NCBI RefSeq assembly: GCF_003269035.1
Contig: NZ_QLTK01000024.1
Location: 57,804-121,803 of the forward strand
DNA length: 64,000 bases
From: Paraburkholderia bryophila
GTDB lineage: Bacteria; Pseudomonadota; Gammaproteobacteria; Burkholderiales; Burkholderiaceae
Direction: 5' to 3'
Of the stretch, positions 8,464 to 17,760 are shown one piece after another. Numbering within the stretch: position 1 is the stretch's first letter; each line of letters begins with the position of its first letter. A program made the translations under genes and the position numbers. Under the pieces are notes generated by a model. The model was not told where the DNA came from, ran no database searches, and worked only from the letters and a program-made list of their open reading frames with translations.

Positions 8464-10629
8464 TTACTGTGCCTGCGGCTTCGGGCGGAACTTGCCCTGG
8501 TAGCGGATCGCCGGACGTTGCGCTTGCGTGTCCGGCGCCGTCATCAGCATCTGACGCGCGAGCGGTGCGGCCGCCGGACTGAGCGAGCCGATGCTGGTGG
8601 CGCGCGACGGATCGGCCAGACCGTTCTTCACCAGCAGCTTCGCCTCGAGTTGCAGACTCGTCAGCAGCACGGGATCCTTTAACGCGTTACCTTGCGCGAG
8701 CAACTGACTCCACGCGACGTTGCTGTAGTTGGTCACGTAGTAGTCGAGACCGCTCGGATCGGCGAGCACCGCGGAACAGCCGTTCAGACGCACTTGGGTT
8801 TGCGTGTCCTTCAGCGCAAGCGTCTTGCGCGACGTGAGTCCGTCGCCGTAAGCGAGCGTCAACGGAATCGTCCACTGCGTGCCCGGATACTGGTTCTGAT
8901 TCGGGAACGGCGACTGTTTCAGCGTGACGACCGTCTGGTTGGTCGTCAGATCGCACTGGGTATCCAGCGAGATCAACGGCACACCCGTTTGCCGCACGAA
9001 GCTGTCGCCGATCGCACCCATCGGCTGGCCGCTCGCCTTGCTGAGCTCGTCCCACAAGCGCTTCGGCGTACCGTTGCCGAGCGAGTAATCGGCCAGATAC
9101 GACTGCAGGCCCTTGCGCAACACGTCTTCGCCGAGATAGTTCTCCAGCATCTTCAGCACGTGGCCGCCCTTGTTGTACGTGAAGGCGCTCGCGCTCAGCA
9201 CGAAGTCGTTCGAGGCCCAGCCGTTGAAGTTCGGTTGCACCGGGAACGCGGTCGACTTCAGGTCGGCGTTGATCACCGCGTACTTCTCCTTCACGTTGTC
9301 GACCCAGTTGAAGCGGTCCGGGAAGAAACGCACCTTGGTCTTGTTCTCGAAGAACGTCGCGAACGATTCGTTGAGCCACACGTCGTCCCACCAGTCGAGC
9401 GTGACCAGATCGCCGAACCACTGGTGCGCGGCTTCGTGCGTGAGCACCGTCACGCCGTAATCGGACATCGGCGTGCCGGGTGCCGGCAGAATGTCGTCCG
9501 CGAATTCCAGAATCGCACCCCAGTTCTCCATGCCGCCGAAGTTCAGGTCCTTCTGTTCCTTGAACGCGTCGTTCGCGGCGATCGTGTCGAACTTGGTGAG
9601 CGGCAACGGAATGCCGGTGTAGCGATAGTAGTAATCGAGCGCCTGTTTGGTCTGCTGCATGGCCGGTTTGGCCCAGTCACGCATGCCGGGCGGCGTGAAG
9701 ATGCGCAGATGCAGACCCTTGCCGTCGGGCAGCGGGCTCGTGAAATCGTCTTCGAGAATATCGAACTGGCCGCCGCCGAAGAACAGCAGATACGACGGCA
9801 TGGGCGGCGTTTTCTCGAACGACACCAGCTTGTAGCCGCTATCCACGTTCACCGCCGGTTTTTCGGCCGCGTTCGAGACGACGTTCCAGTTCTGCGGGAC
9901 TTCGGCGCTCACCTCATACGTAGGCCGGAAAGCCGGTTCGTCCCAGCCGGGAAACCATTGCCGCGACAGATTCGACTCGCCTTGCGTGAGAATCGCGCCG
10001 CTGGTGGTGCCGTCGGTCGACTTCAGATCGACGCGGAACACGCCTTCGGCGGCGGAACAACCCGGATACGGATCGTTGCCGCAGCTGCCGCCCGTCTTTG
10101 CGACGGGGTCGTCGTAGGTCTTGAAGTTGATGATGCCGCTCCACTCCATATGCAGCGAGTAGTTGCCGGCGGCGATCTGACCGCTGACCGGGCGCAACTG
10201 ATAGAAATCGCCGTCGTCCTGCGGCGTGGCGATCAATGGGATGTTGCCTGGCTGCAGCGTGATCGTGCCGTTGGTGAACTTGATCCGGTGGCCGGCGATC
10301 GTGATCGCGTTGACGGCTTTCTGCACCTTGATCTGCACGTCCGCGCGACCGTCGAACGACGACAGCGCCGGGTTCGGCCGGAACCACAGCTTGTAGTTGA
10401 TCGGCGTGACGGTGTCCGGCAACTCGACCGGCGACACGCCCTTGTTGATCGATGTATCGGCAACGATCGGTGCGGGCGGCGGCCTTAACGCGGCTTCGGA
10501 CGCGGCGACCGGAGGCTGCGCCGCTTTACTGCTCAACGAAGGCGAACCGTCGCTGCCGCCGCATCCCGCCAGAACCACGATTCCGGCAAGTGCGAGGCAC
10601 TGTATCTGCAATCGGAAATTTATACGCAT
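8464..10629 (-). CDS. M1 family zinc aminopeptidase, lipoprotein
   Basis: A 721-residue membrane-anchored metalloprotease. The N-terminus is a lipoprotein signal (LALAGIVVLAGC, lipobox L-A-G-C) followed by a Gly/Ser linker, so it sits on the periplasmic face of a membrane. The gluzincin site is complete: H398-E-A-A-H402 with the third ligand E421 after 18 residues (WLNESF), preceded by the substrate-recognition motif G-G-M-E-N in place of GAMEN. It should remove N-terminal residues from peptides. It is shorter than cytosolic PepN (about 870) and ends in a short C-terminal domain. The ATG has AGGA 7 bases upstream. Confidence 0.92.
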   Translation of the reverse strand: MRINFRLQIQCLALAGIVVLAGCGGSDGSPSLSSKAAQPPVAASEAALRPPPAPIVADTSINKGVSPVELPDTVTPINYKLWFRPNPALSSFDGRADVQIKVQKAVNAITIAGHRIKFTNGTITLQPGNIPLIATPQDDGDFYQLRPVSGQIAAGNYSLHMEWSGIINFKTYDDPVAKTGGSCGNDPYPGCSAAEGVFRVDLKSTDGTTSGAILTQGESNLSRQWFPGWDEPAFRPTYEVSAEVPQNWNVVSNAAEKPAVNVDSGYKLVSFEKTPPMPSYLLFFGGGQFDILEDDFTSPLPDGKGLHLRIFTPPGMRDWAKPAMQQTKQALDYYYRYTGIPLPLTKFDTIAANDAFKEQKDLNFGGMENWGAILEFADDILPAPGTPMSDYGVTVLTHEAAHQWFGDLVTLDWWDDVWLNESFATFFENKTKVRFFPDRFNWVDNVKEKYAVINADLKSTAFPVQPNFNGWASNDFVLSASAFTYNKGGHVLKMLENYLGEDVLRKGLQSYLADYSLGNGTPKRLWDELSKASGQPMGAIGDSFVRQTGVPLISLDTQCDLTTNQTVVTLKQSPFPNQNQYPGTQWTIPLTLAYGDGLTSRKTLALKDTQTQVRLNGCSAVLADPSGLDYYVTNYSNVAWSQLLAQGNALKDPVLLTSLQLEAKLLVKNGLADPSRATSIGSLSPAAAPLARQMLMTAPDTQAQRPAIRYQGKFRPKPQAQ

Positions 10630-11487
10630 TTTTAATCCTCGACTGACAATATCGGCATAAAGAATGTGCGATGAGTACTTGAGCTGTGTTTCTCTGTTTT
10701 TTCAGCAAAAAAGGTCTCCCGCACTAGCACCGAATTGCTAGCGAGAATAAATGGACGTGTTGCGCCCTCAGCACTAACGGCTGATTTTTAAATGACGACT
10801 TCTGTTCAGAACGATACTTTCAGAATGACGGCTTGAACCGTTTTTTCTGGCTTTTCCTGGCTTTTACGCCATCGTCCACCTGACCCGGCACAGCGGCGCC
10901 TCACCTGCGTCTCCGGGCAGGTGCATCAAAGCGGGATCAGTTTTCGACGACAGTGCGTAGCCTAGTTTGGCAGACGTTCTCATGTCAACTTTCTTTCAAA
11001 ATATTTCACGTACTGCCTATGACGTATGCAGATCGAATGGATCAGGTAATCGCGAGAGTTAATCCTCTAAACGACGGCATACGCTCCGTCACTACGGAAA
11101 ATTTTATTTTTCTATTCGCAGAGAATGTGCTATTCCGAGCAACGACTTTCAATCGAGTCGAATGCCGCTTTAATTTGAACCTGTCGAACTGAACGAGCGC
11201 GATGCAAGTGACCATGCTGACGATCTCGTTTCGAAAGCTTTCATCCATGAAGGCCGCGCACCGTGCGTTCGCACCACACTGTGGCCCGCTTTCAATCGTG
11301 TCCCGACGATTTTCCGGCCGCCTGCCGCGACAAAACAAATAAATCCCACGGCGGCCTGCCATTTACCGCAAGCTGGATGCATCATCCAGCCGTGCGGCCG
11401 ACCTGCAATTTATTTTCGACCCGCTGTCAGAATCTTGCGCCCGTCCCGACCAAGCACGACACCGACTTTTGTAGAGGGAATCACAGG
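10630..11487. other. Long AT-richer intergenic region
   Basis: About 860 bp between divergent genes, clearly less GC-rich than its surroundings (notably 10660-11200). No open frame here looks like a protein. It carries a stem-loop with arms CACCTGC / GCAGGTG near 10902-10923. It must contain the promoters of the M1 peptidase gene and of the Cys-cluster gene; the composition may mark inserted or regulatory DNA. Confidence 0.5.
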
Positions 11488-12264
11488 GTGGACGATATCA
11501 ACTTTGAATGCACGGCATGCGGTAAGTGCTGCCATGATTTGCGCCTGCCATTGACGCTGACCGAGGCGGCCGCGTGGCTCGCGCGAGGCGGCCAGATGGA
11601 GCTGCTGTGCGAGGCGATTCCATGGCCGGTCGAGCCCGAGGCCGGCAACGAACAGGCGGCCTACAAGAAGGCACGTTCGGCGGCCACGATGAGCGGCACC
11701 TTGCCCGTGCGCGTCTCCGTTTTGCTGGTTGCCGCGTTTGCCGGCGCCTGCCCGAACCTGGGCAGCGACATGCGCTGCGGCATCTACGAACAGCGGCCGC
11801 TGGTGTGCCGGATCTATCCGGCGGAAATCAATCCGTTCGTGGCGCTCGCGCCGGAAAGCAAGGCCTGTCCGCCGGAGGCGTGGCAGCACACGCCGCTGCA
11901 ACGGCACGGTGTGCTGGTCGACGAGACGACCCGCGAACTGATCGGCGAGTCGCGCCGCGCCAGCGAACGCGAGGCCGCCTTGCGCGTGCAATTGTGTCTG
12001 GCATTGGGGCTGAATGAAGCGGCGCTCGCCAACGAAGGTTTCGTGATCTATGCCCCCGACAGCGACGCGCTACGCGCCGCGCTTCAGCAGGTTAGCGCGA
12101 CATCCGCCGACGAGCCGCCGGCAGCCGCGCCGTGGAGCTTCGTCTCGAACCGCGCTGCGACCTTGGAAACCTTGCTGTCGGTCGGCGCGACCGGCCGCCT
12201 CAGCCAGCCCGCGACAGATGCGCACTTTCGCTATCACGGTTATTTCCCGGAGGAACCGGCGTGA
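11488..12264 (+). CDS. YkgJ family Cys-cluster protein
   Basis: A 258-residue protein of the YkgJ/UPF0153 family, putative Zn- or Fe-S-binding proteins. The N-terminus FECTACGKCCHDL gives Cys8, 11, 14 and 15, and a second set lies in GACPNLGSDMRCGIYEQRP followed by VCRIYP, the usual family arrangement. About 100 C-terminal residues beyond the family core are Ala-rich. The GTG at 11488 has GAGGG 8-9 bases upstream and gives the family N-terminus; an open frame further upstream (from 11263) has no similarity. Biochemical function is not established for the family. Confidence 0.8.
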   Translation: MDDINFECTACGKCCHDLRLPLTLTEAAAWLARGGQMELLCEAIPWPVEPEAGNEQAAYKKARSAATMSGTLPVRVSVLLVAAFAGACPNLGSDMRCGIYEQRPLVCRIYPAEINPFVALAPESKACPPEAWQHTPLQRHGVLVDETTRELIGESRRASEREAALRVQLCLALGLNEAALANEGFVIYAPDSDALRAALQQVSATSADEPPAAAPWSFVSNRAATLETLLSVGATGRLSQPATDAHFRYHGYFPEEPA

Positions 12265-12308
12265 TCGTGGACGTGGAGCGCGTCCGCGTCGCGTGAGGAA
12301 CGCTCCGG

Positions 12309-12347
12309 TGAAGAGTTCAGCGCGCCGTTCGCGCGTCTAACTCTTCA
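12309..12347. terminator. Bidirectional terminator hairpin
   Basis: Arms TGAAGAGTT and AACTCTTCA enclose a second GC-rich stem (GCGCG / CGCGC). It sits between the convergent YkgJ-like and glycosyltransferase-like genes and overlaps the stop end of the latter. Confidence 0.65.
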
Positions 12348-13311
12348 CGCTGCGGGCCGCGTAGGCGGACCACATGGCAAGCCGCCCGACACTCAGCATC
12401 CGGGCAATCCGCTTCAAGGCGTGCCGCACGCGGCCACGCAAATGCGCCACGCGCATACGCCGCCAGAAACGGTCCGGCGCGAACTCGCCGAAGCGCGCTT
12501 CCTTTTCGAGCAGCGCCTTGCCGCCCGGCAAATGAACGAACGAGCAGCAGCGAAACCACCGCACGTCGCGATAGTTGTTGCCGGGCCAGTGGCGGCCCAC
12601 GGCCTGGTACGCCCCGACCTCGATCAGCACCTGCCCTTCGTCGACCAGCGTATTGAGCGCCGCGGAGATGAACGCTTCGTCGCCGTGATGTTCGAGGCGC
12701 CCGCTTTCGCTGAGATAACGCGCGTAATAGACGCGCGCACGCGGCACCAGTCGACGCAGTGAAGCCGGCGTCGCGAGCAGAAACTCACCGCCGTACCAGC
12801 GCGGATTTTTCAGGCGCCGATCCGCGACGATCTCCAGATCCTCGACCACGCTCTCGCTGCCATACGCCGGAAAAACCTGATCCGAAATATCGAACGCACC
12901 GAGCCCCGCTTCCGCGCAACGTTCGACCAGACTCCGGTCGAGCGGCAGCAGCGCGACCATGTCGGCGTCGAGCAACAGCATCATCGAGTCTTCGGGCAAA
13001 CTCGCGGCCACCTGGTCCATCAGGTCGAGCTTGAAATGCGCGGCGTAGAACGGCATGTTCTTCGGCAACTCGATGGTCGCGGCGAGCTTCGTCACGGCCG
13101 GGCGATGCTCAGGCGGCATACCGCCGAGCCGCTGCTCGACCAGCGCCGGCGCATTCGTCATGATGGTCAGTGCGGGCATGCCGACGCGCCGCAAGCTGTT
13201 ATTCAGGCCGATCGCCTGGCTAACGTAAGACAGCGGATCGCGGTTCGTCGAATTCGGACCGGGCTTCGCATCATCATCCACATAAACCAGCGTGCAAGGA
13301 AAAAGGTTCAC
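12337..13311 (-). CDS. Glycosyltransferase-like protein (DxD-type)
   Basis: A 324-residue protein with the layout of a nucleotide-diphospho-sugar transferase: N-terminal strand CTLVYVDDDAKPG, and SMMLLLDADMVALLPL with a D-A-D metal/nucleotide-binding motif at the end of a hydrophobic strand. A later YGGEFLLATPASL segment resembles acceptor-site loops of such enzymes. The acceptor and sugar are unknown, and no other surface-polysaccharide genes adjoin it. The start is taken as GTG at 13311, which has GAGGAG 4-5 bases before it; the frame stays open to 13470 without similarity. The C-terminal 40 residues are basic and may bind membrane. Confidence 0.6.
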   Translation of the reverse strand: MNLFPCTLVYVDDDAKPGPNSTNRDPLSYVSQAIGLNNSLRRVGMPALTIMTNAPALVEQRLGGMPPEHRPAVTKLAATIELPKNMPFYAAHFKLDLMDQVAASLPEDSMMLLLDADMVALLPLDRSLVERCAEAGLGAFDISDQVFPAYGSESVVEDLEIVADRRLKNPRWYGGEFLLATPASLRRLVPRARVYYARYLSESGRLEHHGDEAFISAALNTLVDEGQVLIEVGAYQAVGRHWPGNNYRDVRWFRCCSFVHLPGGKALLEKEARFGEFAPDRFWRRMRVAHLRGRVRHALKRIARMLSVGRLAMWSAYAARSVKS

Positions 13312-13653
13312 GTTGCTCCTCACCGTGCGTGAGAGACGGTTCGCTTTTTCCAGCGCTGCCGTAGTTGTTCGGAGGTTGAATCGGTGTGTGGCGACGGTGC
13401 CGCAGGCATCAGGTATGCACAATCGTTTCACGTCCCGGCATTGGCTTTCCGCCAAAAACCAGCGAGACATAACGCATTGGGAATCGATCGGCTTTCAGCG
13501 TCGCGGCTTTACGCAATAATTGCGGTTTGACGATTGAGCGCGTATGAACAACTTACTGATCAGCGCGACAGGCGGCGCGGCATGCGACGCACGCCACGTC
13601 GAATCGTCATTCATGTTGAGGTGAGTCGCGGCCGACTCACACGAAAGAAAACA
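13312..13653. other. Intergenic region upstream of the glycosyltransferase-like gene
   Basis: About 340 bp between two leftward genes with no assigned coding frame. It should carry the promoter of the glycosyltransferase-like gene and the terminator of the sigma-54 regulator. I looked for a -24/-12 element on the minus strand and did not find a convincing one. Confidence 0.45.
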
Positions 13654-15018
13654 TCAGCCGCGCGCTTCGTTTTCCACGCCCTCGCGCATGCCGTGTGCGG
13701 CCAGCAAACGGTACAGCGTGGCGCGTGAAATGCTGAGTTCGCGCGCGGCGTCGCCGGGGCGTCCGCGGTGACGCAACAGCGCGAGTTCGATTGCCTGACG
13801 TTCCGCTGTTTCGCGTGCCTGAGCGAGCGTCACCGGCAGGATCGTCGCATAGCTCGACAGTTCGAGATCCTCGGCGCTGATCGTGCGCCCTTCCGACATC
13901 ACGATGGCACGACGCACGCGGTTGATCAGTTCCCGCACGTTGCCGGGCCAGTCGTATTGATGCATGGCCGTGATCGCGTCCGGCGAGAAGCCGTACACCC
14001 GGCGGCTTGCGTCCTTGCGATAGCGGTCGAGCGTGGACAGCGCGAGCAGCTCGATATCCTTGCCGCGTGCGCGCAACGGCGGCTCGTCGATCCGCAAGAC
14101 GCACAAACGGTGATACAGGTCGGAGCGAAACCGCCCGGCCTCGATTGCGGCGTCCATATCCACATGGGTCGCGCAGATAATGCGCACGTCGATCTCGATC
14201 GAACCCTGACCGCCCAAACGTTCTATGGTCCTTTCCTGCAGAAAGCGCAGCAGGTTCGCCTGGCTCTCGAACGGCAGATCGCCGATTTCATCGAGAAACA
14301 GCGTGCCCCCATTCGCCGTTTCGACGCGCCCAACCTTGCGCTGGTTCGCGCCCGTGAACGCGCCGCGCTCATAGCCGAACAACTCCGATTGCAGCAGATG
14401 CGGTGGAATCGCACCGCAGTTGATCGCGACGAACGGCGCCTTGCGGCGCGGCGAGCGCGCGTGGATTGCGGCAGCGGTCAACTCCTTGCCGGTGCCGGAC
14501 TCGCCGGCGATGAAAACCGGCGCGTCGGTGGTGGCGACTTTGCGGATCGAGCGGAACAACTCGAGCATGGCGTCGCACGTGCCGATCATCTCGCCCTCGG
14601 CCTCGGCGGTGTCGATGAACGCCGGTTCACCGAGCGAGATCATGCCGCAGGCGTGGCCGACGGTGTCGACGATTCTTTCGTTGGCGGCCGGCAGCGTGAT
14701 GTAGTCGAAGCAGTAGTCCCGCACCAGCCGGCGTGAGTTCGCGTCGTCGAGTTGCGTGGCCGCGGCCATCGCCACCCAGCCGATGGTCGGCAAAGCCAGG
14801 CAGGCCTCGAGCATGGCCACGTCGCGCGACTCGTAGACGCTCGAAAAATCGACGAGACCACCCGCCAGCGAGCCGTCCTGCATGACTTGCCGCACTTCCT
14901 GAACCGAGCCGATGACTTCGACGTTCCAGTCGCGTGCCTGGAAGCTCGCAAGCAGATCCGCCGAAGGATCCCGGCTGAAATAGATGACGCGCCGCGTAAT
15001 GGCCTTCATTTTGTGCAT
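13654..15018 (-). CDS. Sigma-54-dependent transcriptional activator, VpsR/BerB-like
   Basis: A 454-residue enhancer-binding protein. Residues 8-125 form a receiver-like domain (VIYFSRDPS...GGLVDFSS...DYITLP) in which Asp57 sits at the phospho-acceptor position but the surrounding signature is degenerate, as in VpsR-type regulators. The AAA+ domain has Walker A GESGTGKE (172-179), the sigma-54-contacting loop GAFTGA (219-224) and Walker B TLFLDEIGD (239-247). A Fis-type helix-turn-helix ends the protein (GDAARELSISRATLYRLL). VpsR and BerB respond to cyclic di-GMP and control exopolysaccharide; by analogy this one may too, but no target is adjacent. The ATG at 15018 or 15009 is the start; the frame is open further upstream without similarity. 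Confidence 0.87.
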   Translation of the reverse strand: MHKMKAITRRVIYFSRDPSADLLASFQARDWNVEVIGSVQEVRQVMQDGSLAGGLVDFSSVYESRDVAMLEACLALPTIGWVAMAAATQLDDANSRRLVRDYCFDYITLPAANERIVDTVGHACGMISLGEPAFIDTAEAEGEMIGTCDAMLELFRSIRKVATTDAPVFIAGESGTGKELTAAAIHARSPRRKAPFVAINCGAIPPHLLQSELFGYERGAFTGANQRKVGRVETANGGTLFLDEIGDLPFESQANLLRFLQERTIERLGGQGSIEIDVRIICATHVDMDAAIEAGRFRSDLYHRLCVLRIDEPPLRARGKDIELLALSTLDRYRKDASRRVYGFSPDAITAMHQYDWPGNVRELINRVRRAIVMSEGRTISAEDLELSSYATILPVTLAQARETAERQAIELALLRHRGRPGDAARELSISRATLYRLLAAHGMREGVENEARG

Positions 15019-15145
15019 TGTTTTTTGACTGTCCCGCACTGCCTGCGCTGGACTGTATCGAGCCCAGACCCTCGGCGTCATGCAATTGCCGTTGTGTGCC
15101 CCGGATACGGTGAGGACCGTCGATAATACGCGGTACGGCCCCGAT

Positions 15146-15160
15146 TCAGACCAGGTCTGA
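15146..15160. promoter_or_regulatory. Perfect palindrome upstream of the sigma-54 activator gene
   Basis: TCAGACC-A-GGTCTGA, 7-bp arms around one base, about 130 bp before the activator start and 106 bp after the epoxide hydrolase stop. A plausible operator or activator site; the binding protein is unknown. Confidence 0.45.
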
Positions 15161-15266
15161 CGAAATTTAATAGTTGAGCGCGCATGCAGTTTTGCATTCG
15201 TTTGGTGGGCTTCCAGACAGATAGCCGCGCTTTTTTCTGCGGGCCGATCGAATCGCGTAACGCCCT

Positions 15267-16460
15267 CTATTCGACGCCGCGCCGCAAGGGTCTGAAAAAC
15301 GTGCGGATTTCGTGGGCGAGTAAAGCGGGCTGTTCCATTGCCGCGAAATGGCCGCCGCCGGGCAGTTCGCTCCACTGCCGGACGTCGAAGGTTCGTTCGA
15401 GCCAGCGACGCGGCGGATGATTGATCTCTTTCGGAAAACTCGCGAAACCGACCGGCGGCACGACACGCTGGTCCGCGTCGAAGCGCATCGGTTGCAAGCG
15501 GTTCTCCCAGTACATCTGCATCGATGGGCCGATACATTGCGTGTACCAGTACAGCGAAATATCGGTGAGCAGGTCGTCCTTCGAAAACACCTGCTCGATC
15601 TCGCCGCCGCAATCGCTCCACGCACGGAATTTTTCGCCGATCCAGGCGGCGAGTCCCACCGGCGAATCGTTCAGCGACGCCGCCAGCGTGAGCGGTTTCG
15701 TACTGTGCAGGTTGGCGTAAGCGCCTTCGAGCGTGGCCCATTCGGTTTTCGAGCGCAGGTAGGTTTCCTCGGCGGGCGTGAGCGGCTGCCGGTCCGCGCC
15801 GATCGCGGGCGCATACGAGCCGGGCAGAAAATTGAGGTGAATCCCGTCGACCCGCTGCGGATGCCGCGCGGCCAGCGCGGTCGACACACCCGCGCCAAGA
15901 TCGCCGCCCTGCGCGCCGAAGCGCTCATAGCCGAGCCCTTGCATCAACGACGCCCACAGGTCAGCCACCTGAAACGCCGAACAGCCCGGCTGAGCCGGCG
16001 CCGCTGAGAATGCGAAGCCGGGCAACGAGGGCGCGACGACGTCGAACGCATCCGCGGGATCGCCGCCGAACGCGGCCGGATTGCACAAGTGCTCGAGCAA
16101 CGCGTGGAACTCGAAGAACGACCCGGGCCAGCCGTGTGTCACGACCAGCGGATACGGCGCCGGACCTTCGCCGCGCCGATGCACGAAGTGCACGCGTTGA
16201 CCTTCGACATGGGCAAGGAATTGCGGCTGCGCATTCAGCTTGCGTTCCGCCGCGCGCCAGTCGAAACCGTCGGCCCAATACGCAGCCAGTTCGCGTAGCC
16301 ACGCATTGTCGGCGCCTTGCTGCCATGCCGGCGACGGCGTGGCCGGCGCCCAGCGTGTCGCGCGAATCCGCCGGCGCAGATCGTCGATATCGGCGTCGGG
16401 AATGGCGATGTGAAACGCATCTATTCGCATGGAGAACGCATCCGTTGGAGGCTGGGACAT
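15267..16460 (-). CDS. Epoxide hydrolase (alpha/beta hydrolase, EHN domain)
   Basis: A 397-residue enzyme of the microsomal-type epoxide hydrolase family. Residues 11-125 form the epoxide-hydrolase N-terminal region, with FDWRAAERKLNAQPQF. HGWPGS (109-114) is the oxyanion-hole motif, GGDLGAG gives the nucleophile Asp187, and GGGHFAAMEQP near the C-terminus supplies the catalytic His. It should open epoxides to diols by an aspartyl ester intermediate. No signal peptide. The ATG at 16460 has AGGTGAT about 10 bases upstream; a second Met at residue 11 is possible. It is divergent from the LrgA-like gene. Confidence 0.9.
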   Translation of the reverse strand: MSQPPTDAFSMRIDAFHIAIPDADIDDLRRRIRATRWAPATPSPAWQQGADNAWLRELAAYWADGFDWRAAERKLNAQPQFLAHVEGQRVHFVHRRGEGPAPYPLVVTHGWPGSFFEFHALLEHLCNPAAFGGDPADAFDVVAPSLPGFAFSAAPAQPGCSAFQVADLWASLMQGLGYERFGAQGGDLGAGVSTALAARHPQRVDGIHLNFLPGSYAPAIGADRQPLTPAEETYLRSKTEWATLEGAYANLHSTKPLTLAASLNDSPVGLAAWIGEKFRAWSDCGGEIEQVFSKDDLLTDISLYWYTQCIGPSMQMYWENRLQPMRFDADQRVVPPVGFASFPKEINHPPRRWLERTFDVRQWSELPGGGHFAAMEQPALLAHEIRTFFRPLRRGVE

Positions 16461-16568
16461 TGCGTGCGATCACCTGCGCTCACCTTGCGCACGCGACGAA
16501 CACGAAGCAGCGCCATGGTACACAATGGGCGCATTTTTCGTTGCCCCCTGTCCGTTCCGGAGACCGTC

Positions 16569-16940
16569 ATGCTAGGAGCGCTCGCTGCCCTGCTCACGTT
16601 TCAGTGCCTTGGCGAAGGCATTTCATATCTGTTTCACGTGCCCGTACCGGGACCCGTGATCGGCATGCTGCTGCTATTCGGCTTCCTCATGCTGCGTCCG
16701 CAATCCGCCGACGCGATCGAGCCGACCGCGCTCGAATTGCTGCGTCATCTGTCCTTGCTGTTCGTGCCGGCCGGCGTCGGCATCATGGTGTCGGCCGGGC
16801 GGATTCGCGGCGACGCGGTCGCGGTGATCGCTTCCATTGCAATCAGCACGACGCTGGCGATCGCCGTGGCGGCGCTCGTCACGCGTGCGTTGATGCGCCG
16901 GCAACGCCGCGATCCGGTCGCGCCGGAGGCCGCATCGTGA
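16569..16940 (+). CDS. CidA/LrgA family membrane protein
   Basis: A 123-residue holin-like membrane protein with four predicted helices. LTFQCLGEGISYLFHVPVPG followed by the P-G-P-V-I-G-M-L-L-L segment is the LrgA/CidA signature, followed by LFVPAGVGIMV. Family members modulate murein hydrolase activity or export small organic acids, together with an LrgB partner. The ATG at 16569 has GGAG 6 bases upstream. Its TGA overlaps the GTG of the next gene by 4 bp, so the two are translationally coupled. Confidence 0.88.
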   Translation: MLGALAALLTFQCLGEGISYLFHVPVPGPVIGMLLLFGFLMLRPQSADAIEPTALELLRHLSLLFVPAGVGIMVSAGRIRGDAVAVIASIAISTTLAIAVAALVTRALMRRQRRDPVAPEAAS

Positions 16941-17677
16941 CCGCCATCCCCAAGCTCGGCGCGATCTGGGTCTACCTCGCCGCGAGCCCGCTGCTCGGGC
17001 TCACCATCACGTTGATCGCGTATCTGATTGCGCAGATGCTCTACACCAAAGCGCGCTTCAATCCGCTCGCCAACCCGGTTCTGATCGCGGTGGCGCTGCT
17101 GGTCGCGCTGCTCGAAATCACCCACACGCCGTACGCGACGTACTTCGAAGGTGCGCAGTTCGTGCACTTTCTGCTCGGCCCCGCGACGGTGGCGCTCGCA
17201 CTCCCGCTCTACCGGCAGTGGCCCAAACTGCGCCGCTCGGCAGTGCCGCTGATCGGCGGCCTGGTCGCCGGATCGTTGACGGCGATCGTCTCGGCGGTGG
17301 GCGTGGCGGCGTTGTTCGGCGCGTCGCATCAAACGGTCGCCTCGCTCGCGCCCAAATCGGCCACCACGCCGATCGCCATGGCGGTGGCTGCGGAAATCGG
17401 TGGTATTCCGTCACTGACGGCGGTGCTCGTCATCTCGACCGGCGTGTTCGGCGCCGTGTTCGCGCGCGCGATTCTCAACGCGCTGCGGATCGTGGAACCG
17501 GAGGTGCGAGGCTTTGCGCTGGGGATCGCGTCGCATGGTATCGGCACGGCCCGGGCGTTCCAGGTCAGTGAGGAAATGGGCGCGTTCGCCGGTCTGGGCA
17601 TGGGGCTCAACGGCATCTTCACCGCGTTCGTCGTGCCGGTACTGATGCCGCTGGCGGCACGGTGGTTGATGGGGTGA
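16937..17677 (+). CDS. lrgB: LrgB/CidB family membrane protein
   Basis: A 246-residue polytopic membrane protein of the LrgB family. Visible signatures are FLLGPATVALALPLYRQ, the SVTTPIA-like segment KSATTPIAMAVAAEIGG, and GIASHGIGTARAF. With the LrgA-like protein it should form the holin-like or metabolite-transport complex of the inner membrane. The GTG start overlaps the preceding stop in a GTGA arrangement. No LytTR or LysR regulator is next to the pair. Confidence 0.92.
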   Translation: MTAIPKLGAIWVYLAASPLLGLTITLIAYLIAQMLYTKARFNPLANPVLIAVALLVALLEITHTPYATYFEGAQFVHFLLGPATVALALPLYRQWPKLRRSAVPLIGGLVAGSLTAIVSAVGVAALFGASHQTVASLAPKSATTPIAMAVAAEIGGIPSLTAVLVISTGVFGAVFARAILNALRIVEPEVRGFALGIASHGIGTARAFQVSEEMGAFAGLGMGLNGIFTAFVVPVLMPLAARWLMG

Positions 17678-17716
17678 TGGGCGCGGTTGGGGATCGTCGC
17701 GCCTGGAAAAGCGATA

Positions 17717-17754
17717 GCTTGCCGCTGTCGCCTCTCAGTGGGTGTTCGGCAAGC
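17717..17754. terminator. Inverted repeat between convergent genes
   Basis: Arms GCTTGCCG and CGGCAAGC with a 22-base loop, 40 bp past the lrgB stop and just before the end of the opposing gene. Likely a terminator, although without a T-run. Confidence 0.4.
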
Positions 17755-17760
17755 GCGATC

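Noticed and set aside
8692..10488. 598-codon plus-strand frame opposite the M1 peptidase
   Set aside because: High-GC antisense shadow; the minus strand has an intact zinc peptidase with all motifs.
12337..13470. Glycosyltransferase-like gene starting at 13470
   Set aside because: The first 53 residues have no protein character, whereas the GTG at 13311 has a GAGGAG site directly upstream.
15019..15741. N-terminal extension of the sigma-54 activator to 695 residues
   Set aside because: The extension runs antisense through the end of the epoxide hydrolase gene and has no similarity to regulators.
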